Origin: Bdellovibrionales bacterium
GTDB lineage: Bacteria > Bdellovibrionota > Bacteriovoracia > Bacteriovoracales > Bacteriovoracaceae
Reading direction: 5' to 3'
NCBI GenBank assembly: GCA_018646675.1
Contig: JABGUH010000010.1
Location: 28,077 to 92,076 of the forward strand
Length of the DNA: 64,000 nt
The notes under the pieces are model-generated. The model saw only the letters and a list, made by a program, of their open reading frames with translations. It was not told the origin of the DNA and did not search any database. Shown in pieces: positions 1-9,266 of this stretch. Within the stretch, counting starts at the first letter, position 1; each line of letters begins with the position of its first letter. The translations under genes were made by a program, and so were the position numbers.

Positions 1-1
1 A

Positions 2-232
2 TGTATTTCTGAGGTTTATGAAAAGCCGGGATCTTTGAAAATCGGACACTATTTGCCAGGTACTCGTATACCAATTTGCTCTGATGATGAGTTGTTTGCC
101 AAAGAAGATAAGATGTTGCCACTGCTGAATTTGGCATGGCATATTCCACATGAAATTAAATCATACTTATCGGAAGGGGGGTATGTTGGCCCTGTTATTG
201 ATGTACTTAGTCCTGATGATTTTTTACCATAG
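2..232 (+). CDS. Sugar C-methyltransferase, C-terminal fragment (cut by window edge)
   Basis: The frame is open through the left edge, so only about 76 C-terminal residues are visible. The motif KIGHYLPGTRIPI, then LNLAWHIPHEI and a final hydrophobic GPVIDVL strand, is the layout of the C-terminal domain of SAM-dependent sugar C-methyltransferases. These methylate C-3 of NDP-4-keto-deoxysugars to make branched sugars. The N-terminal zinc-binding and SAM-binding domains would lie left of the window. It stands 24 bases before an oxidoreductase and just upstream of a glucose-1-phosphate cytidylyltransferase, so a CDP-linked branched deoxysugar is the likely product; this is inference from context. 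The family call rests on the conserved C-terminal motif only. Confidence 0.7.
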   Translation, partial: CISEVYEKPGSLKIGHYLPGTRIPICSDDELFAKEDKMLPLLNLAWHIPHEIKSYLSEGGYVGPVIDVLSPDDFLP

Positions 233-256
233 AGAAGCGGTAAACGACTATTGAGT

Positions 257-1426
257 ATGACTGATTTTTCGAAAACTTATCCCGGATTGAGAACAATTGC
301 AGTAATTGGAGGTGGGAGATGGGCAAGAGTTATTATTGATGAGCTAATGCGTATTGTACCCAGTACTACAACAATATCAGTACACACGCCTAGAAATATT
401 GTTGGTATGTCAGAGTGGGCAGCTAAACGGGATTATAAGAATATTACTGTACATACTGAATTTTTACCATTCAAGGAGGCTGAACGCTCTGCGGCAATAG
501 TCGCCAATGCGGCATGTAACCATGAAGTAGCAGTACGGCATGCGCTTGATGCCGGAGTAGCAGTTCTTGTTGAAAAGCCTGTAACTCTCTTTGCTAGTTC
601 TACAAGAGAACTTTACGAATTGGCCAAGAAAAAGGGACTATATTTTGCGTCTGCTCATGTTTATATGTTCGCTCGCTACATATCTTTTTTGGCAAAATGG
701 GTGTTAGAGGATGAGCCTATTACACATATAGGTATTGTATGGAACGATCAACATGCAGAAGTACGATATGGAGAGCAGAAAACTTTTGATCAAAGTCTTC
801 CAATTTATGCTGACTGTTTGCCACATATTCTATCTGTTATAGAGATGCTTGTACCTGAATTATCATTTAAATTTCAGAGCCTCAGATTAAATCAAGGTGG
901 TGCTCATCTGGAAATGGATATTTCCCTAGAAAGAATTAGTTGTAAAGTAGAGATGAAGCGAAACAGTGGGACCCGGCAACGGATAATTAACGTTGAAAGT
1001 GCCAATAGAAGCTATATTTGTGATTTTTCAAAAGAACCGGTAAGGATGTCATGTGATGCAGTTGACGTAGACTATAATGAGGATATTGAACCACGCCCTC
1101 TTGAATGTTTGCTGCGTGCTTTTCTGACCGGAGCTGTAACTGGGAAGTTTGATCCTCGATTAGATATAAGACATGGCTTGCGCGTTAACTATATAATTGA
1201 TGAAGTTGCTAATAAATATGCTGAAGAACAACGGTTGTGGTTGGCCAATGCCTTGACTGATGGACACTCAAAGGATTGTGATGGCCTTCTGTATGGTGTT
1301 GGTGAGTTGTTGTTAGCCAAGAACTTGACAGATTCGGCTAGTCTTCAAATGGATATTAATCGCATAATTAATGATTGCAGTGAGCGTGACAAATCATATA
1401 TTTTAGAATATTTCAATAACCTTTAA
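257..1426 (+). CDS. Gfo/Idh/MocA-family oxidoreductase
   Basis: A protein of about 389 residues with an N-terminal Rossmann fold (IAVIGGGRWARVI near residue 15) and the family EKP motif (VLVEKPVTL near residue 107), whose lysine serves in catalysis in characterised members. These enzymes are NAD(P)-dependent sugar dehydrogenases or reductases. The C-terminal part (from about residue 310) is longer than in the minimal family and carries no motif I recognise. The start is probably ATG 257; a TTG two codons upstream (251) is also possible and neither has a strong ribosome binding site. Position between the C-methyltransferase and rfbF suggests a step in deoxysugar synthesis, perhaps reduction of a keto group; the exact substrate cannot be read from the sequence. 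Confidence 0.75.
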   Translation: MTDFSKTYPGLRTIAVIGGGRWARVIIDELMRIVPSTTTISVHTPRNIVGMSEWAAKRDYKNITVHTEFLPFKEAERSAAIVANAACNHEVAVRHALDAGVAVLVEKPVTLFASSTRELYELAKKKGLYFASAHVYMFARYISFLAKWVLEDEPITHIGIVWNDQHAEVRYGEQKTFDQSLPIYADCLPHILSVIEMLVPELSFKFQSLRLNQGGAHLEMDISLERISCKVEMKRNSGTRQRIINVESANRSYICDFSKEPVRMSCDAVDVDYNEDIEPRPLECLLRAFLTGAVTGKFDPRLDIRHGLRVNYIIDEVANKYAEEQRLWLANALTDGHSKDCDGLLYGVGELLLAKNLTDSASLQMDINRIINDCSERDKSYILEYFNNL

Positions 1427-1451
1427 ACTAATTTATTCTGAGGCTTGTATT

Positions 1452-2228
1452 ATGAAAGTAGTAATTCTTGCTGGTGGCTATGGCACACGGATTCGAGATG
1501 TAGCAGATGATATACCTAAACCTATGATTCCGATTGGTCCATACCCTATTCTTTGGCATATCATGAAGTCATACGCACATTTCGGCTTTAAAGAATTTAT
1601 TATCTGCCTTGGTTATAAGGGACAGTTCATTAAAGAGTTTTTCATGAACTATGAAGCACATACACGTGACTTCACCATTAGTTTAGGTAGTGGTGATGTG
1701 ACTTATCATAATAACCATGATGAATTAGGGTGGGAAGTGACACTTACAGATACAGGTGTACATGCAATGACAGGGGCAAGAGTTGCTCGTATACGCGATT
1801 ATTTACATGAAAATGAGGATTTTCTGCTCACTTATGGTGATGGAGTGAGTGATGTAAACATTGGTGAGTTGGTGGAGTTCCATAAAGCACATGACAAAAT
1901 ATTAACGGTTACTGGCGTTCGACCTCCAGGACGCTTTGGTGAAATGATGTGTGGCCCTGGGGGCGACATTATTGAGTTCAATGAAAAGCCACAGGCAACA
2001 GCAGGGCGTATTAATGGTGGCTATTTTGTGGCAAGTTCAAAGCTATTTGACTATTTGGATGATCGTGAAGACCTTGTGTTTGAGCAAGAACCTATTCGAA
2101 GTTTGGTCATGGATAATCAAATGATGATGTTTGAGCATAATGGTTTTTGGCAGCCGATGGATACTAGCCGTGAATTCCAATTGCTTAACACTTTATATGA
2201 AAAAGGCAAAGCTCCGTGGATATGGTAG
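1452..2228 (+). CDS. rfbF: Glucose-1-phosphate cytidylyltransferase
   Basis: Makes CDP-glucose from CTP and glucose-1-phosphate, the entry step to CDP-deoxysugars of O-antigens. The 258-residue length equals that of RfbF/DdhA. The N-terminal nucleotidyltransferase signature AGGYGTR (residues 7-13) and KPMIPIG (about 24-30) are present, as are LLTYGDGVSD (catalytic Asp region) and the late FNEKP motif. A GAGG stands 11 bases before the ATG. The expected partners CDP-glucose 4,6-dehydratase (RfbG) and the CDP-4-keto-6-deoxyglucose dehydratase (RfbH) are not in the window and would have to lie to the left. Function is well supported by family conservation; the final sugar is not known. Confidence 0.93.
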   Translation: MKVVILAGGYGTRIRDVADDIPKPMIPIGPYPILWHIMKSYAHFGFKEFIICLGYKGQFIKEFFMNYEAHTRDFTISLGSGDVTYHNNHDELGWEVTLTDTGVHAMTGARVARIRDYLHENEDFLLTYGDGVSDVNIGELVEFHKAHDKILTVTGVRPPGRFGEMMCGPGGDIIEFNEKPQATAGRINGGYFVASSKLFDYLDDREDLVFEQEPIRSLVMDNQMMMFEHNGFWQPMDTSREFQLLNTLYEKGKAPWIW

Positions 2229-2298
2229 TTATTTATTCGATGAGGTCAAATTCAAGTCATTTTCTTGTTAGGTGTATATAACTAAACACGGAGTTATT

Positions 2299-2748
2299 AT
2301 GATTGAAGGTGTAAAACTTACCCCACTACGGCAAATTTTTGATGAACGCGGCAAGGTGATGCATATGCTGCGCGAAGATTCTTCAGTATTTTCGCACTTT
2401 GGAGAGATATACTTTTCTTGTACCTATCCGGGAGCGGTTAAAGCGTGGCATCTACATAAGAATATGACACTAAACTACGCTGCAATTTTTGGTGAGATTA
2501 AATGTGTGCTTTACGATGATCGTCAGAATAGTAAGACCAGAGGGTGTGTGGAAGAGTATTTTTTGTCGCCAGAAAATTACTATTTACTAACAGTTCCCCC
2601 TTTGATTTGGAATGGTTGGAAAGGTTTGGGGCAACAGTCATCTATCGTTGCGAATTGTGCTACGATCCCTCATGATGCCAATGAGATTGTACGGAAGCCA
2701 GCGTTTGACGAATATATTCCTTATGATTGGCAGATTAAGCATAGATGA
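2299..2748 (+). CDS. RmlC-like NDP-4-keto-6-deoxysugar epimerase (cupin)
   Basis: About 149 residues, shorter than typical RmlC (about 180). The beta-strand cupin pattern PGAVKAWHLHKNMTLNYAAIF contains the histidine region corresponding to the RmlC catalytic His, and IKCVLYDDR matches the following RmlC strand. The family epimerises C-3 and/or C-5 of NDP-4-keto-6-deoxysugars. The start ATG 2299 is chosen because GGAG sits at 2290-2293; an earlier in-frame codon at 2272 lacks such a site. The gene overlaps the next by four bases (ATGA), showing translational coupling. It probably works on the CDP-sugar started by rfbF; whether it epimerises one or two positions cannot be told. Confidence 0.75.
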   Translation: MIEGVKLTPLRQIFDERGKVMHMLREDSSVFSHFGEIYFSCTYPGAVKAWHLHKNMTLNYAAIFGEIKCVLYDDRQNSKTRGCVEEYFLSPENYYLLTVPPLIWNGWKGLGQQSSIVANCATIPHDANEIVRKPAFDEYIPYDWQIKHR

Positions 2749-3707
2749 AACATCGAGTATTCATTACAGGTGGAATGGGATTTGTCGGTGGACGAGTTGC
2801 ACAGTGGTTGGCAGCAGATAGTGATATTGAGCTTGTCTTAGGTAGTAGGACCAAACGCCTGGCGGCCCCAAGCTGGTTGCCCTGTGCCCTTCCTGTTACA
2901 ATGGATTGGCACTCTTTTGACAGTTTGGTTGCAGCTTGTAGGGGAGTTGACACACTAGTACATTTAGCTGGAATGAATGACAGCGAATGTTTACATAACC
3001 CAGTAGATGCATGGGAAGTAAATACAGTTAATACAGCTCGCTTAATGGAGGCGGCAAAAGTGGCATCTGTTAAGCGAGTGATCTATTTTTCAACGGCACA
3101 TATTTATGGTTCAAGGTTAGTGGGCACTATTGATGAGTCAACATTGCCTAGACCCAGACATCCATATGCGGCTAGTCATCGTGCTGCTGAGGATATAGTT
3201 TTGGCCGCAGCCAGTGATACTCTGTTTAGTATTGTGCTGAGACTATCTAATGGCTTTGGCGTACCTGCACATCCAGAAGTTAATGCTTGGATGCTGTTAG
3301 TTAATGATTTATGCCGTCAGGTGGTAACAAAGCATAGTATCTCGTTACGGTCCAGTGGATTACAACAGAGGGACTTTATCACACTGTATGATGTAGGGCG
3401 AGTTGTTGCTCACATGATTAACTTACCAGAGGATATGGCTGATGATGGTGTTTTTAACGTCGGAAGCGGTAAATCGTTACGCATAATTGATATTGCAGAG
3501 CTGGTACAACGAAGGTGCACTGAGATATTTGGCTTTACTCCTCAAATTACTCGTTCTGAACCTATCCAAAATGAAGAAAATGAGGGTTTCGATTATCGAC
3601 AAGACAAATTAGTTAGTACCGGTTTTTCTTTAAAGGGTAATCCTATAGATGAGATTGATGAAATTTTACGTATATGTAATACTTATTTTGTAGGCGGAAG
3701 TCTTTAG
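2745..3707 (+). CDS. Extended SDR (NAD-dependent epimerase/dehydratase) with YxxxH at the catalytic site
   Basis: A 320-residue extended short-chain dehydrogenase with the N-terminal dinucleotide motif ITGGMGFVGG (residues 7-16), the VDTLVHLAG strand and FSTAHIYGS with the conserved Ser/Thr. At the place of the usual YxxxK the sequence reads Y141-AAS-H145, so the catalytic lysine is replaced by histidine. Substrate is likely an NDP-keto-sugar made by the preceding enzymes. The gene starts inside the stop of the RmlC-like gene (ATGA overlap). The family call is secure; the altered catalytic residue leaves open whether the enzyme reduces, epimerises or acts differently. Confidence 0.8.
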   Translation: MKHRVFITGGMGFVGGRVAQWLAADSDIELVLGSRTKRLAAPSWLPCALPVTMDWHSFDSLVAACRGVDTLVHLAGMNDSECLHNPVDAWEVNTVNTARLMEAAKVASVKRVIYFSTAHIYGSRLVGTIDESTLPRPRHPYAASHRAAEDIVLAAASDTLFSIVLRLSNGFGVPAHPEVNAWMLLVNDLCRQVVTKHSISLRSSGLQQRDFITLYDVGRVVAHMINLPEDMADDGVFNVGSGKSLRIIDIAELVQRRCTEIFGFTPQITRSEPIQNEENEGFDYRQDKLVSTGFSLKGNPIDEIDEILRICNTYFVGGSL

Positions 3708-3718
3708 GGTAATAAAAG

Positions 3719-4660
3719 GTGGCTGCTGTAATATCTATTATTATTCCTACATATAATCGAGCACTTGATCTTAAACGTGCATTAAAATCAGTGCAAGCTC
3801 AGAAGTTTACTAATTGGGAAGCCTTAATTATTGATAACCACTCGAAAGATAATACTGACGATGTGGTAAGTAGTTTTAATGATATACGCATGAAGCTGTA
3901 TAAGATCTATAACAAAGGGGTGATTGCCGCTTCACGCAATAAGGGTATTTGCGAGGCAAGTGGTGAATATATCGCTTTTTTAGATTCTGACGATTGGTGG
4001 ACAACGGAAAAATTAAGTTTGAGTTTTGATGAGCTCAATTTAGGCGCTGATGTTGTTTACCACGATATGTTTTTAGTTTCTAGGCCCAGGCAAAAAATAT
4101 TTTGGAAGAAAGCTCGTACGCGTAATCTAGTAACTCCAGTTTTTAATGACCTACTGTTAAATGGTAATGCACTAGTTAATTCAGGCGTTGTTGTAAGGAA
4201 AAAATTACTAATAGAAATTAATGGCCTATCTGAAAACTCTGATTTGATTGCGACTGAAGATTATGATTGTTGGCTGAAAATATCGAAATTGACAAATAGA
4301 TTTACCCGCATATCTCAGCCACTTGGTTATTACTGGACTGGAGGTGGCAATGTTTCAAATCCGGAACGTACGCTTGAGGCGATTAACTCCATTTCACAAC
4401 GTTATCTAGAGGAGGGGCAGTATAATAATCAACCTATAATTTGGATGACGTATGCTCGTGGTAGAGCGTACTATATCCAGAGGAATTATCAAAAAGCATA
4501 TTGTCAGCTAGTAAAGATTAATCGGCAGAATTCATCTTTAGATATTTACCTAAAGAGTCGCTGGATGTTGATTCAAGCAGTAGTGCGCAATAATGGGTTG
4601 TTTAAATTATTTGTATATTCCTTTCTTTTACTAAAGAGTGCTATAAATATTTTATTATAA
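3719..4660 (+). CDS. Family 2 glycosyltransferase
   Basis: Inverting GT-A glycosyltransferase of 313 residues. The N-terminus ISIIIPTYNRALDL, the nucleotide-binding IIDNHSKDNT stretch and the metal-binding FLDSDDWW (around residues 88-95) are classic for family 2. A YDCWLKIS segment with the putative catalytic acid follows. The start is GTG 3719 with AGGG ten bases upstream. It sits between deoxysugar synthesis genes and the candidate O-antigen polymerase and probably transfers one sugar of the repeat unit on the cytoplasmic face. Donor and acceptor cannot be assigned. Confidence 0.88.
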   Translation: MAAVISIIIPTYNRALDLKRALKSVQAQKFTNWEALIIDNHSKDNTDDVVSSFNDIRMKLYKIYNKGVIAASRNKGICEASGEYIAFLDSDDWWTTEKLSLSFDELNLGADVVYHDMFLVSRPRQKIFWKKARTRNLVTPVFNDLLLNGNALVNSGVVVRKKLLIEINGLSENSDLIATEDYDCWLKISKLTNRFTRISQPLGYYWTGGGNVSNPERTLEAINSISQRYLEEGQYNNQPIIWMTYARGRAYYIQRNYQKAYCQLVKINRQNSSLDIYLKSRWMLIQAVVRNNGLFKLFVYSFLLLKSAINILL

Positions 4661-4676
4661 TTATAGTAATGACACT

Positions 4677-5828
4677 ATGTTGAAAATTAATATTCCTTCT
4701 TGTTTTTCTGCACTGCTGTTTTTTCCAGTTTTACTTTATCCGCCGCTTAGCTTTACAAGCAAGGTTTCAGATACGCTAAGAGTTTCATTGCTGATTGCGC
4801 TTATAACTTTCTTATTTGTAAGGTCAAAAAAAGTTCAGTCAAGACAATTATTGAATTTAGCTCTGCTTTTTTTATTCGCTTTCACGCAATTATTGCTTCT
4901 TGATTTTAGTGATTGGTTAGATGTTTCCAATGCTCTCAGTCTTATTTTAACGCTGTTGTTTGCAATATCACTTGACACTGCTCTTAACAATAAGGAGATT
5001 GCTAATTATTTAGTAAAATTTTACATTAACCTTTTCAAGCTAATTCCAGTAACGATGTTGCTAGGCTTATTGTATTTTCTGTTCTGGGGAGAATCGGACA
5101 TATTTAACTTAAGAATTTATTCTAAGTTGGGTGACTTGCAATATTATACTCCTTTTGGAATATTACTTCCCAAGGGGGCAATCTTACGCAGTACAAGTTA
5201 TTTTCATGAGCCAGTATTGATTTCATTTTACCTGGCAATGAATCTGTTTATACCAAAGGGCTGCTTTTATAGGAAGCAAGAGAGAGAGAGATTTGTTTTG
5301 CTTAACTTTATTGCTGGGGTATTAACCTTTTCTTTTCTTTTTTGGATAACCTTTTTTGTTATTTTTTGCATTCATGGGGTGATATATGGCAATTGGCGTA
5401 TAAAGTTGTCTATCGTATTTATTTTGCTTTGTGTTGCATTCCTAATATTTCAGGCAAATGTTTTGGAGTTAAGTTCGTTTAGTCAAAGGTTAGAGAGAAT
5501 TGGGATCTATTTATATATTTTCCCAACTCTGTCGATTGATCAAGTTTTACTCGGAGTTGGCTACAATGTAGCGACAGGTCATAGGTTGCATATTGCTAGT
5601 GGGTTTTTTGCTCTATTGTATAAGATTGGTGTTGTGGGCATGTTGACTGTTGTCACCCTTATATGGCGGCATTCACAGAAAAATTACTACCTGCTTGTAG
5701 CTTGTTTTTTATCAATGTTAAGTTTCGAGCCATATTTATATCCACTTTTTTGGTTGGCAATTGGTGCGTATGTTGCCGCTGATCGTATGAATCTTTCCCC
5801 TTGCAATGTCTATCGCAACGGTAAATAG
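4677..5828 (+). CDS. Candidate O-antigen polymerase (Wzy-like integral membrane protein)
   Basis: A 383-residue, very hydrophobic protein with about ten predicted membrane helices, beginning with FSALLFFPVLLYPPLSF and ending with YLYPLFWLAIGAYVAAD. A charged loop between residues about 140 and 180 is the sort of large periplasmic loop seen in Wzy polymerases. Wzy proteins have almost no sequence conservation, so the call rests on topology, size and position inside the polysaccharide locus, with Wzz and a WaaL-like ligase elsewhere in the same locus. The coding sequence is among the most AT-rich of the window, common for wzy genes. An alternative is a second ligase or another polysaccharide membrane protein. 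Confidence 0.6.
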   Translation: MLKINIPSCFSALLFFPVLLYPPLSFTSKVSDTLRVSLLIALITFLFVRSKKVQSRQLLNLALLFLFAFTQLLLLDFSDWLDVSNALSLILTLLFAISLDTALNNKEIANYLVKFYINLFKLIPVTMLLGLLYFLFWGESDIFNLRIYSKLGDLQYYTPFGILLPKGAILRSTSYFHEPVLISFYLAMNLFIPKGCFYRKQERERFVLLNFIAGVLTFSFLFWITFFVIFCIHGVIYGNWRIKLSIVFILLCVAFLIFQANVLELSSFSQRLERIGIYLYIFPTLSIDQVLLGVGYNVATGHRLHIASGFFALLYKIGVVGMLTVVTLIWRHSQKNYYLLVACFLSMLSFEPYLYPLFWLAIGAYVAADRMNLSPCNVYRNGK

Positions 5829-5892
5829 TTATGGGTGAATTATTGTTTACTAGTAAAATAACTTATATCTTAACACTAAGAGGTTATATCCT

Positions 5893-7044
5893 TTGGGGCT
5901 AGTGATTGGAATTGATGCCACCAATCTACGAGGTGGAGGAGGTGTAACTCATCTTGTAGAACTGCTGACTGCTGCTGAACCGTCTTGTCACAACATATCA
6001 AAAATAATTGTTTGGGGAGGGCAGAAGACACTTTCAAAAATTCCTGAGCGATCATGGCTTCAAAAGGTGTCCCCATATTTCCTAAATAAGGGATTGATTG
6101 CAAGAACGTTTTGGCAATGGCTACTTCTATCTCGTGCAGTTAGTGAGTATAATTGTCATATACTATTCGTGCCGGGGGGCAGTTATATAGGCAGTTTTAA
6201 GCCTGTAGTAACAATGAGTCAGAATCTATTGCCATTTGAGTGGTACGAGCTTAGGCGCTATCGTTATACATTGTTAGCACTCAAGCTGCTAATATTGCGA
6301 TATTCACAATCGCGCAGTTTTAAAATTTCCGATGGAGTTATATTTCTTACAGCTTATGCTAGGCAGGCTGTACTTACAGTGACTGGCTCATTGCCAGGGC
6401 AGACAACAGTTATTCCTCATGGCTTATCTCCTCGCTTTCTTATGAAACCGAGGACCCAACAACAGATTTGTGACTATAACGATGATATGCCGTTTCGCTT
6501 GATCTATGTCTCCAGTGTTGATCAATACAAACATCATTGGCATGTAGTTACAGCAGTTCATAACTTAAGAACAAAGGGATTTTCAATAGCTCTTGATATG
6601 GCAGGGCCAGCATACCCTCCAGCTTTGAGGCGTTTACAAGGAACTATGAAGCTATTAGATCCACAAGGGCAATGGTCACATTACTATGGTGAAGTACCGT
6701 ATGAAACTCTGCATACGCTTTACTCGAAGGCTGACTTAGGTGTATTTGCATCTAGCTGTGAGAATATGCCTAATATCTTACTAGAGACTATGGCAGCAGG
6801 GCTACCTGTTTCTTGTTCAAATTGTGGTCCTATGCCAGAGATGCTAGGTGACAAAGGTCTATACTTTAATCCAGAGAATCCTAATGATATAGAACAAACT
6901 TTACTTAAGTATGTTCTCAGCCCCAAGTTACGGGAAGAGAAGGCTCAGGCAAGTTTTATGTATGCCAAACAGTTCTTGTGGAAGTGTTGTGCGGTTGATA
7001 CATTTTCTTTTATTGAGAAGGTGGCTCAGCAGCATATCAAGTAA
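5893..7044 (+). CDS. Family 4-type glycosyltransferase (GT-B fold)
   Basis: A 383-residue retaining GT-B glycosyltransferase. The C-terminal half has the donor-binding signature SSCENMPNILLETMAAGLPV with an E-x7-E pattern near residues 290-310 and the preceding GEVPYETLHTLYSKADLGVF stretch typical of the family. The N-terminal half starts IGIDATNLRGGGGVTHL, a glycine-rich acceptor-side loop. The TTG at 5893 is the best start because AGAGG lies at 5879-5883; a GTG at 5902 is an alternative. It presumably adds a sugar to the lipid-linked O-unit; specificity is unknown. Confidence 0.85.
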   Translation: MGLVIGIDATNLRGGGGVTHLVELLTAAEPSCHNISKIIVWGGQKTLSKIPERSWLQKVSPYFLNKGLIARTFWQWLLLSRAVSEYNCHILFVPGGSYIGSFKPVVTMSQNLLPFEWYELRRYRYTLLALKLLILRYSQSRSFKISDGVIFLTAYARQAVLTVTGSLPGQTTVIPHGLSPRFLMKPRTQQQICDYNDDMPFRLIYVSSVDQYKHHWHVVTAVHNLRTKGFSIALDMAGPAYPPALRRLQGTMKLLDPQGQWSHYYGEVPYETLHTLYSKADLGVFASSCENMPNILLETMAAGLPVSCSNCGPMPEMLGDKGLYFNPENPNDIEQTLLKYVLSPKLREEKAQASFMYAKQFLWKCCAVDTFSFIEKVAQQHIK

Positions 7045-7108
7045 GATGAATTACTCTGTATATATACTATATTTTTTTTAATAACATTTTGGGAGTTAAT
7101 ATAATCTA

Positions 7109-8137
7109 ATGTTTACAAATCAAATTCTTTTAATTACTGGTGGAACTGGGTCTTTTGGCAATGCCGTACTGCGGCGTTTTTTGGACTCCGACTTGAAAGA
7201 AATTCGCATTTTAAGCCGAGATGAAAAAAAACAGGATGATATGCGTAAGCGTTACAATAGCTCGAAGCTTAAATTCTATATTGGGGATGTGCGTGATTAT
7301 CAATCAGTACTAAATGCAGTCCGCGGGGTTGATTTTCTTTATCATGCAGCGGCATTAAAGCAAGTGCCATCCTGTGAATTTCATCCTCTTGAGGCGGTTA
7401 AAACTAATGTGCTAGGCACAGAGAATGTGCTTGAAGCAGCAGTTAATTCTGGTGTCAAGCGTGTAATTTGTTTAAGTACAGATAAGGCGGTTTATCCAAT
7501 TAATGCTATGGGAATTTCAAAGGCCCTGATGGAAAAAGTTGCGATTGCAAAGTCACGAAATAGCAATGGGACTGTAATTTGTGTTACTAGGTATGGAAAC
7601 GTTATGGCTTCTCGTGGCTCAGTTATTCCCCTCTTTGTAGATCAAATTCGTACCGGACAGGCAATTACGCTTACCGACCCAAATATGACGCGGTTTATGA
7701 TGTCATTAGATAATGCAGTTGATCTGGTTTCATATGCTTTTGAGAATGGAAAACCAGGAGACGTCTTTGTTCAGAAGGCCCCCGCCGCAACTATTCAGAC
7801 TTTAGCGAGCGCACTTACTGACTTGATGGGAGTGCCTGAGCATGAAATTCGTGTTATTGGCACACGTCATGGTGAGAAGCTTTATGAGGCATTGCTAAGT
7901 CGTGAGGAGAGAGTAGCTGCGCAGGATCTGGGGGGGTATTACTGTGTGCCACCAGATTTGCGTGACTTAAACTATAGCAAATTTGTAGAGCAGGGAGAAA
8001 TTAAAATTTCTGAAGCAACTGACTACAACTCTCATAATACGACAAGATTAGATGTTAAAGAAATGCAGGCATTATTAATGAAGTTAAGCTTTATTCAAGC
8101 TGTAGTACGTGGTGAATTTACACGCCTAGAGGATTAA
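7109..8137 (+). CDS. fnlA: UDP-GlcNAc 4,6-dehydratase/5-epimerase, first enzyme of UDP-L-FucNAc synthesis
   Basis: A 342-residue SDR of the CapE/WbjB/FnlA family. ITGGTGSFGNAVLRRF (about residues 8-23) is the NAD(P)-binding motif, YHAAALKQVPSCE follows, and AMGISKALMEK shows the Met-xxx-Lys arrangement typical of this dehydratase group in place of Tyr-xxx-Lys. It converts UDP-GlcNAc to a UDP-4-keto-6-deoxy sugar with C-5 inversion. The next two genes are the reductase/epimerase and the 2-epimerase of the same pathway, with two- to three-base gaps, so the three form one translational unit. Identification is strong because all three enzymes stand in pathway order. Confidence 0.92.
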   Translation: MFTNQILLITGGTGSFGNAVLRRFLDSDLKEIRILSRDEKKQDDMRKRYNSSKLKFYIGDVRDYQSVLNAVRGVDFLYHAAALKQVPSCEFHPLEAVKTNVLGTENVLEAAVNSGVKRVICLSTDKAVYPINAMGISKALMEKVAIAKSRNSNGTVICVTRYGNVMASRGSVIPLFVDQIRTGQAITLTDPNMTRFMMSLDNAVDLVSYAFENGKPGDVFVQKAPAATIQTLASALTDLMGVPEHEIRVIGTRHGEKLYEALLSREERVAAQDLGGYYCVPPDLRDLNYSKFVEQGEIKISEATDYNSHNTTRLDVKEMQALLMKLSFIQAVVRGEFTRLED

Positions 8138-8139
8138 AC

Positions 8140-9264
8140 ATGCGGGTGTTGATTACTGGATCGAATGGCTTTTTAGGCAAAAATTTACAAGCCGACTTAG
8201 TCGAGCGTCAAGATTTTGATGTAAGATGTTTTACTCGTGGCCATGAGATTGCCCAGTTGCCTGATTTATTGAAAGATGTGAAGTTTATTGTACACTTTGC
8301 AGGTGTAAACCGTCCCCTCGATTCTTCAGAATTCATTGCAGACAATATCGATTTAACAAAGGCATTGTGTAATGCTGTATGTGATTATGCCACTGTCACA
8401 GGTGAAAAGGTACCTATCCTTTTTGCATCTTCTAGCCAGGCTCAGAATGAAAGTCAGTATGGTCAAAGCAAGTTGGCAGCAGAAAATATATTACAGGCTG
8501 TAAATCTAAGTCATGGTATTCCGGTACATATTTTTAGGCTTCCAAATGTTTTTGGCAAGTGGTGTAAGCCTAACTACAATTCGGTTGTAGCTACATTCTG
8601 TTATAATATTGCTCATGACCTTCCCATTGATGTGCATGATCCTACTGCTTTATTAACTTTGGTGTATATTGATGATGTAATATCATATTTTGTGAAGTTA
8701 GTTAAGGGAGTCGTTGAGCCAGATGAGTATGCCATAGATGTACCACAATATACTCTTACTATAGGAGAGTTGGCACGACAGATTCAAGCATTTAAGAGTG
8801 GACGTGATACATTGATGGTTGAACGTGTGGGGATGGGGTTTATACGTGCCTTGTATGCTACATATGTAAGTTACCTACCGTTGGAGTCATTTTCTTACAG
8901 CTTACAAAGCCATACAGATGATCGGGGAATTTTTGCGGAAGTACTAAAAACACCAGATAGTGGTCAGGTGTCATTTTTTACTGCACACCCTGGTGTTATA
9001 CGAGGTGGGCATTATCATCATAGCAAGTGTGAGAAATTCTTGGTAGTTCGGGGACAGGCACGGTTTAGGTTTTACCACCTCTTAACGGGTCAAACTCACG
9101 AGCTTATTACTGTAGGTGATAGGCTTGAAATTGTAGATACCATACCTGGTTGGGCACATGATATTACTAATATTGGTAAAGAAGAGATGCTTGTTATGCT
9201 CTGGGCCAATGAGGTCTTTGATCATCTTCAACCGGATACATTTACATACAAACTTGGAAAATAA
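8140..9264 (+). CDS. fnlB: Bifunctional SDR-cupin enzyme of UDP-L-FucNAc synthesis (CapF/FnlB/WbjC)
   Basis: A 374-residue fusion typical of CapF. Residues 1 to about 245 form an SDR with ITGSNGFLGKNL and the catalytic YGQSK (YxxxK). Residues about 255 to 370 form a cupin domain with RGGHYHHSKCEKF, whose histidines bind metal. In characterised homologues the cupin performs C-3 epimerisation and the SDR reduces C-4. It stands two bases after fnlA and two before fnlC. Length and domain order match the family fully, with no truncation or missing motif. Confidence 0.92.
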   Translation: MRVLITGSNGFLGKNLQADLVERQDFDVRCFTRGHEIAQLPDLLKDVKFIVHFAGVNRPLDSSEFIADNIDLTKALCNAVCDYATVTGEKVPILFASSSQAQNESQYGQSKLAAENILQAVNLSHGIPVHIFRLPNVFGKWCKPNYNSVVATFCYNIAHDLPIDVHDPTALLTLVYIDDVISYFVKLVKGVVEPDEYAIDVPQYTLTIGELARQIQAFKSGRDTLMVERVGMGFIRALYATYVSYLPLESFSYSLQSHTDDRGIFAEVLKTPDSGQVSFFTAHPGVIRGGHYHHSKCEKFLVVRGQARFRFYHLLTGQTHELITVGDRLEIVDTIPGWAHDITNIGKEEMLVMLWANEVFDHLQPDTFTYKLGK

Positions 9265-9266
9265 GT

